Shown piece by piece: positions 59,899 to 64,000 of a stretch of DNA of 64,000 nt. Numbering within the stretch: position 1 is the first letter of the stretch; each line of letters starts with the position of its first letter. The notes beneath the pieces are model-generated. The model made no database searches. It saw only the letters and a program-made list of their open reading frames with translations, and was not told the origin of the DNA. Source of the DNA: Ferrovibrio sp046297595 (GTDB lineage: Bacteria > Pseudomonadota > Alphaproteobacteria > Ferrovibrionales > Ferrovibrionaceae); assembly GCF_046297595.1 (NCBI RefSeq), contig NZ_JBKBHT010000009.1, forward strand, positions 1-64,000, written 5' to 3'. The position numbers were made by a program, and so were the translations under genes.

Positions 59899-60096
59899 TC
59901 AGTTGGAGAGAGTGTCTTCCTCCTGCTCCTGTAGCTTGCGGAGCAGGAACCTCACCACGCGCCGTTCCCCCGCCCGCATCCATACCTCACGGTCGGACCA
60001 TTCGGGATCAGGGCTACGCTCGGGGAAACGCTCGTCGAGCGCCTGCACCAGCTCCTTCGGGACAGGGGGGAAGGGTTTATTATCTTCAGAAAACAT
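59899..60096 (-). CDS. 65-residue phage protein, unknown
   Basis: Charged: PKELVQALDERFPERSPDPEWSDREVWMRAGERRVVRFLLRKLQEQEED. First gene after the SP6-like promoter. No family recognised. Confidence 0.6.
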   Translation of the reverse strand: MFSEDNKPFPPVPKELVQALDERFPERSPDPEWSDREVWMRAGERRVVRFLLRKLQEQEEDTLSN

Positions 60097-60110
60097 TCGG
60101 GGGGCTTAGG

Positions 60111-60130
60111 TCTTAGAGGCAACCTAATTG
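60111..60130 (-). promoter_or_regulatory. SP6-like phage RNA polymerase promoter, copy 2
   Basis: Minus strand CAATTAGGTTGCCTCTAAGA, one base different from the copy at 39367-39386. It lies in the gap between the replication and structural genes, the expected place for a late promoter. Confidence 0.75.
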
Positions 60131-60167
60131 GAGGGGCGGTTTCCCACCCCTCCACTGTGTTGCCAGG

Positions 60168-60758
60168 TCAGGCGTTCAGTGCGCCCCGGACGGCTCCCCG
60201 GAGGTCTTCGAGGGTGCCGTTGTTCAGGATCACGCGGTTGAAGTCCGCCCCGTCCAGCAGGCCGTTGCTGACATGGGCGGGGCCGTCATAGGGCGCATCA
60301 CGCTCGATCCGCCACATTGTTGCCCCAATCCCCGCCAGCCGGGCGTACTCATTGGGGAACCGCATGTCGTCGATCACGACGCGCTCACCGAGGCCGGTCA
60401 GGCCGGCGATCCGGGAGAGCGCCAGGTTGAGCCACAGGTCTTGGTTGACCACGTTCCGGCCCCACTCGGTGCCGAGGGTCTGCATCAGGTAGCGGACGGA
60501 GTAGCCGACCTCGGGGATCACCTCTTCCTTCCGGTTGGTGGCATAGTCCCACGCCTTCGGCTCCGGGATGCCGCAGCCCATCAGGAAGCCGACCGTCATG
60601 CGGCGCAGGGGCTCCGCGAAGCTGACCGCCCGGTAGCCGTATCGGCCAATCAGGATTTTCGCCGTCTCCCCCTTCCCTCGCTGCGGGATGGAGCTGTAGA
60701 GGGCGATCACAGAGGGCAGATGCGCGTAGTCGTCGGGGAACAGCTCAAGCTGCTTCAT
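60168..60758 (-). CDS. Deoxynucleoside monophosphate kinase-like protein
   Basis: 196 residues. P-loop-like SIPQRGKGETAKIL near residue 24, then YRAVSFAEPLRRM, QTLGTEWGRNVVNQDLW and VVIDDMRFPNEYARL, as in phage dNMP kinases of the T4 gp1 type, which phosphorylate dNMPs for replication. The P-loop has GKGE where GK[ST] is usual. Start overlaps the upstream gene as ATGA. Confidence 0.8.
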   Translation of the reverse strand: MKQLELFPDDYAHLPSVIALYSSIPQRGKGETAKILIGRYGYRAVSFAEPLRRMTVGFLMGCGIPEPKAWDYATNRKEEVIPEVGYSVRYLMQTLGTEWGRNVVNQDLWLNLALSRIAGLTGLGERVVIDDMRFPNEYARLAGIGATMWRIERDAPYDGPAHVSNGLLDGADFNRVILNNGTLEDLRGAVRGALNA

Positions 60759-61105
60759 TCGTTTCCGTGCTTCAGTTGCTTGATCAGGGAATGGGCCGCG
60801 TCCCGGGCGATGAGCGGGTACTGCTCTTCGCGCAGGCCAAAGCCGGAGCCAGCGTTCAGGCTGGCTCGGTCGATGCGGTCCTTGTGGTGGTGGGTGATCT
60901 CATCCCATCGGTCCCGGAGAAGGACGCAGAGGCGGTCGTAAGCCGCGTCCGAGAGGATCGAGACATCCTTGATGTAGTAGCCGTAGCTCGCCATGAGATA
61001 CCACGGCACCGCGAGGTTGATGCTCTTCGCGAGGGCGTCTTCCAGCGCGGCGTCGTGGTTATCGACTTGGGGAACATACGGCGCGACCCGGCGCCGCCTT
61101 GCCAT
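60755..61105 (-). CDS. Small phage protein with resemblance to the Ia domain of NAD-dependent DNA ligase
   Basis: 116 residues. VPWYLMASYGYYIKDVSILSDAAYDRLCVLLRDRWDEI resembles the LigA Ia domain (YYxxDxPxISDAEYDxLxxEL), which binds NMN. No adenylation domain is present. Function unknown; the resemblance is by eye. Confidence 0.55.
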   Translation of the reverse strand: MARRRRVAPYVPQVDNHDAALEDALAKSINLAVPWYLMASYGYYIKDVSILSDAAYDRLCVLLRDRWDEITHHHKDRIDRASLNAGSGFGLREEQYPLIARDAAHSLIKQLKHGNE

Positions 61106-61917
61106 CAGGGCTTCGGTGGCGTCCAGAGGATCGGGCGCTTGGCCTTGTAGTCGAAGTCACTGTGGCGGAGGATGCGGGCCACACGCGCCTGCACGAGCGC
61201 TTCATGCTCGGTCAGGCCACGCTTCTCATAGGCCGCGACAATCGCTTCCCACAGCGCCCGGAGCTGATGCTCGCGGTTCGCGTACAGCGACATGCCGCCC
61301 ACGTCCAGCAGCTCGGCAGCCTTCTTCGGGCCAACGCCGGGGCAGCCGGAGTAGCCGTCCGTCTGGTCGCCGGTCAGGGTCTGGAACAGGTGCCAGTAGT
61401 CGGCCTGCGCCTCGCTCACCCGGACGATGCCCTCGTCATTGCCGGTGTTCACCAGCAGGCCGGGGATGGTCTTCATGTCCTTGTCGATGGACACGATGAT
61501 CTTCTCCCCGGGGTAGAGCTTCGGGTTGGTCGCGAGGATGCCGAGAACGTCGTCGCCTTCGAGGCCCGGCTTGATCCGAGCGCCGTATTGGGTGACGAGG
61601 TACTCCCGCACCTGCCGCAGGATCACCGGCTTGCGGCTGTTCTTGCGGTTCGACTTGTAGGACGGCAGCAGCTCCTTGCGGAAGTTGGCGTCGTCCGTCA
61701 GCGCAATCGCGATCTGGTCGGCCTCCAGCTCGTCGGTCCAGTGAGCGATCCAGCGATCCACCTCATACCTGGCGCGATCGAGGTCGGCGCTCACCGTCCA
61801 GACATCGTTCTCGCCCGCGTCGTCTTCGTCGGCGTTCCAGTTGATCGCCTTTTCGACCGACGCCGCCTTCTGGTAGGCGAGAACGTCGCCGTCGATAAGC
61901 AGCGTCCGCTTGGTCAC
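61105..61917 (-). CDS. 5'-3' exonuclease (T7 gp6-like, FEN family)
   Basis: 270 residues. Metal-binding Asp residues are in LLIDGDVLAY, IALTDDANFRKELLPSYKSNR, LEGDDVLGIL and IVSIDKDMKTIPG; the helix-hairpin-helix is DQTDGYSGCPGVGPKKAAELL. It degrades host DNA and removes primers. Its ATG is 15 nt after the preceding gene. Confidence 0.92.
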   Translation of the reverse strand: MTKRTLLIDGDVLAYQKAASVEKAINWNADEDDAGENDVWTVSADLDRARYEVDRWIAHWTDELEADQIAIALTDDANFRKELLPSYKSNRKNSRKPVILRQVREYLVTQYGARIKPGLEGDDVLGILATNPKLYPGEKIIVSIDKDMKTIPGLLVNTGNDEGIVRVSEAQADYWHLFQTLTGDQTDGYSGCPGVGPKKAAELLDVGGMSLYANREHQLRALWEAIVAAYEKRGLTEHEALVQARVARILRHSDFDYKAKRPILWTPPKP

Positions 61918-61932
61918 TGAAGCCTCGTTTGG

Positions 61933-62340
61933 TCACGGTTGAACATCGACGCCTCCTTCAGGACGCATCACCGACACGCCGTAACGGACCTTCACCGCCG
62001 GGTCGGTCGGCCCCTCGGGGGCCTTATGCTCGACGGTGCCATCCTCGTAGGTGACGATCAGGTGGGGGTCTTCGTTGGTGGTCTTCGGGCTGCCAAAGAC
62101 CGCGGCGTTCAGGCGCTCGATCTCTTCGACCGCTTCGTTGTGCTTGCGGGCACAGAAGTTGATGTCAGAGAAGGCCGTCTCGATGCGGCGGCGGTCAGTC
62201 TTCGCCTCCTTCTGGAGCGCGTCGATTGCAGCCCACACGCCAGCGAAGCCGCCGGCACAGTCGTCGCGCAGCTTCCACAGCTTCCACGCGCCGAAGCCGG
62301 CCAGCGCCCACTGACACAGCTCATAGATCACCTCAAACAT
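61933..62340 (-). CDS. Phage protein of unknown function, N-terminal hydrophobic helix
   Basis: 135 residues. YELCQWALAGFGAWKLW may be a membrane or amphipathic helix; a coiled region (KEAKTDRRRIETAFSDINFCARKHNEAVEEIERLNAAV) follows, then a beta tail. Overlaps the next upstream small gene by 8 nt. Confidence 0.6.
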   Translation of the reverse strand: MFEVIYELCQWALAGFGAWKLWKLRDDCAGGFAGVWAAIDALQKEAKTDRRRIETAFSDINFCARKHNEAVEEIERLNAAVFGSPKTTNEDPHLIVTYEDGTVEHKAPEGPTDPAVKVRYGVSVMRPEGGVDVQP

Positions 62341-62512
62341 TGCGGACCTCGACGAAGTTGTCGCAGGGCTCGAAGGTGTCGGTGACCCAATTCAGGCAGT
62401 AGCGAACCGTCTCCGGTTGGGATGGGGGCGTGAAGAACACGCACCCCACCCACACGCTCGCATAGAAGGCGAGCCATGCGACCCCTACGGTCGCGGATAC
62501 GAAACGCTTCAC
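62333..62512 (-). CDS. 59-residue single-helix membrane protein
   Basis: GTG start overlapping the nuclease stop as GTGA. One membrane helix (VSATVGVAWLAFYASVWVGCVFF), then YCLNWVTDTFEPCDNF with two Cys outside. Probable small phage membrane protein, function unknown. Confidence 0.55.
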   Translation of the reverse strand: MKRFVSATVGVAWLAFYASVWVGCVFFTPPSQPETVRYCLNWVTDTFEPCDNFVEVRNV

Positions 62513-63036
62513 GAGCGGTTACCCCAATCGAAGGCTTTCAGCATGAAGGTCGCCCGCTCGGCATCGAGCTTGAACCACTCGCCGCCCACCCGATAGGTGT
62601 CGAGGAAGCGGTGAATGTCGTACTCCGCGACCAAGCGGTCATTGAAGAAGCGCCAGCCCTGAAGCTCGTAAGACCGGAACGGGTCCGAGGTCTGGAACGA
62701 GCGAAGGCGGTCGCCCACGTCGATGGCGCTGCCGATCTTGACGTAGCCGGGCCACGCCGGATTGCTCACCACATAGACGTAGCCTTCCTTGATGTCGGGC
62801 CGCTCGTCACGGAAGTGGGCCAGCGCCTCCCCTACCGGCGTGCGGTAGAGGTGACGATGGAACCGGCGGAGGGTGTTGCACTTCGGGCAAACGTAGTCGT
62901 GCTTGCGGACACGCGATGCGGACCAGTTGATCCCCGGGATCAGCCGCACGCCGCAATTCAGGCAGCGATGCTCAGTGGGTGTCAGCCCAACATGCACCGA
63001 TGTCGAAGTTGCCAGCGAGAGGGCAGCGGAAGCCAT
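62509..63036 (-). CDS. GIY-YIG-type nuclease (T5orf172/Mug113-like) with N-terminal zinc finger
   Basis: 175 residues from the ATG at 63036 with AGGAG upstream. An N-terminal CLNCG...CPKC zinc ribbon (about 27-57) is followed by EGYVYVVSNPAWPGYVKIGSAIDVGDRLRSFQTSDPF and AEYDIHRFLDTYRVGGEWFKL, the T5orf172-type GIY-YIG core. Its start lies 65 bp inside the DNA polymerase 3' end. Could be a free-standing homing-type nuclease or a DNA-repair nuclease. Confidence 0.8.
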   Translation of the reverse strand: MASAALSLATSTSVHVGLTPTEHRCLNCGVRLIPGINWSASRVRKHDYVCPKCNTLRRFHRHLYRTPVGEALAHFRDERPDIKEGYVYVVSNPAWPGYVKIGSAIDVGDRLRSFQTSDPFRSYELQGWRFFNDRLVAEYDIHRFLDTYRVGGEWFKLDAERATFMLKAFDWGNRS

Positions 63037-64000
63037 AGTATTCTCCTGCGAGTGTGATGGACTTCGCGGCCACCTCACCGACAACCGTTGCAATCTCGGG
63101 ACGCACCTCGATCTGCCACTCGTCATGGACGTTGGCGACGAACTCGTAGTCCACGCCGGGTACGAAGCCATGCGCGGACTGGAGGGTTTGATCGAGGATG
63201 ACAAGCGCACGCTTCATCAGCACTGCGCCTGCGGATTGCAGCAGGGTGTTAAGGGCCGCATTGGGGGAACGGGCATGCAGGTGACGGCCATCGAGGCCGA
63301 CCAGATACCCACGCTTCTGGAGCTTCTTCTGCACGAGGTCGGTCAGGCGACCGAGCGCAGGAAGCGCCTTGAGGAACCGGGCGCGTGAAGCCTTGCCGAG
63401 CTTCGCCGCTTCGCGGTCATTCTTTGCACCGAGGATGTAGCCGAGCTTCTTGTCGCCCGCGCCGTAGATGAAGGCGTAGAACCACACCTTCGCGGTGTCG
63501 CGATCACAGCCGAGCGCCTTGGCGTTCAGCGTGTGCATGTCCGTGCCTTCGGCCTTCTTGCCCTTCAGCACGGTGTCGATGTACGCGCCGCCGTCGTAGC
63601 GGGCCATGTACGCAGCGAGGCAACGCAGCTCCAGCGCGTCGGCGTCACAGCCCACCAGCCGCAGGCCAGTGGATGCCATGAACAGCTCCCTGCACCGCTT
63701 CCCATACGGGGCATCGTTGGAGGGAACCTGCGCCATGTTCGGGCGGCGGTGCGTCATGCGCCCGGTGTGGGCACCGTTCGTCACCACCTCGCCATGCAGG
63801 CGACCGTTACGCTCGCGCTTCAGCCACGCTTCATCGCCCTCGGCCAACTGCCCGATGCGCTTCTGCACCATCAGGTATTCGGTGAGCAGCTTCGCCTCGG
63901 GATAAGGCAGAGCCTCCAGCACCGTTTCATCGACCTTGGGCTTGCCGTCTGCGGTGAACTCCTTCGGCTTCCAGCCACGGAGCTTTTGCAGGCGGTTGGC
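62972..64000 (-). CDS. Family A DNA polymerase, C-terminal part (T7 gp5-like; 5' end outside window)
   Basis: The frame is open to the right edge. Motif A is LVGCDADALELRCLAAYMA, motif B RDTAKVWFYAFIYGAGDKKLG and motif C VANVHDEWQIEV, in T7 order, so the palm and fingers are complete. It also shows GRMTHRRPNMAQVPS, the family primer-grip region. The exonuclease domain would be upstream. Confidence 0.95.
   Translation of the reverse strand, partial: ANRLQKLRGWKPKEFTADGKPKVDETVLEALPYPEAKLLTEYLMVQKRIGQLAEGDEAWLKRERNGRLHGEVVTNGAHTGRMTHRRPNMAQVPSNDAPYGKRCRELFMASTGLRLVGCDADALELRCLAAYMARYDGGAYIDTVLKGKKAEGTDMHTLNAKALGCDRDTAKVWFYAFIYGAGDKKLGYILGAKNDREAAKLGKASRARFLKALPALGRLTDLVQKKLQKRGYLVGLDGRHLHARSPNAALNTLLQSAGAVLMKRALVILDQTLQSAHGFVPGVDYEFVANVHDEWQIEVRPEIATVVGEVAAKSITLAGEYYGFRCPLAGNFDIGACWADTH

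Noticed and set aside
1..64000. Insertion sequences or transposons
   Set aside because: No transposase-like protein or terminal inverted repeats with target duplication were seen.

Overview
The window comes from the chromosome of a GC-rich alphaproteobacterium. A Rhodospirillales-type soil or water organism is suggested by gene content: several TRAP transporters, the beta-ketoadipate pathway, uronate oxidation and class III cyclases. This placement is inferred, because there is no rRNA or other marker gene. About half the window is ordinary metabolic chromosome (1-33.2 kb). The other half (about 33.25 kb to beyond the right edge) is a prophage related to T7-like podoviruses, carrying a tyrosine integrase.

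Host part. 1-3.3 kb: end of an adenylate/guanylate cyclase, a small membrane protein, PmbA/TldE and a CysQ/IMPase-family phosphatase. 3.3-10 kb (minus strand): an NTF2-like protein, a translationally coupled molybdopterin oxidoreductase and FAD amine oxidoreductase, a succinate-semialdehyde-type dehydrogenase and a zinc alcohol dehydrogenase. 10-13.3 kb: host attachment protein, a Clp-fold membrane serine protease, ChaB, PPK2 and pirin. 13.3-20.9 kb: a hexuronate module. A TRAP transporter (dctPQM) faces an operon gntR-kdgD-udh-gci-gli, which covers uronate oxidation to 2-oxoglutarate semialdehyde. 21.1-22.5 kb: RhlE-like helicase. 22.5-30.3 kb: protocatechuate branch of the beta-ketoadipate pathway (pcaH, pcaG, a TRAP transporter, pcaB, pcaD, pcaC) with a divergent IclR regulator. 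The large TRAP permease here carries an in-frame TAG. 30.4-33.1 kb: MarR regulator, thiolase and enoyl-CoA hydratase.

Prophage part. Every phage gene is on the minus strand. Reading in the direction of transcription (right to left) the order is DNA polymerase (cut by the window edge), GIY-YIG nuclease, 5'-3' exonuclease, a ligase-Ia-like protein, dNMP kinase, portal, scaffold, capsid, terminator, tail tubes A and B, internal virion proteins (gp13-, gp14-, gp15- and gp16-like), tail fibre, glycine-rich adhesin, fatty acid desaturase, holin, GNAT, and small and large terminase. After these come a roughly 1 kb non-coding region that probably contains the phage genome ends, an early region of small genes, a winged-helix regulator, the integrase and the attachment site. 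This is the T7 gene order circularly permuted by integration.

Most notable signals: (1) three copies of a two-stem RNA hairpin with compensatory base changes, each just upstream of a small early phage gene; (2) the prophage end cuts a host tRNA-Leu in its anticodon loop while an intact tRNA-Leu(CAA) lies just inside the phage, apparently a carried replacement; (3) two nearly identical 20-bp SP6-like promoters at the start of the structural operon and after the terminase; (4) an early sigma70-type promoter overlapped by a palindromic operator; (5) helically phased AAGGG repeats in the non-coding region; (6) a desaturase gene translationally embedded in the late operon. The phage RNA polymerase, helicase/primase, endolysin and right attachment site are not in this window.
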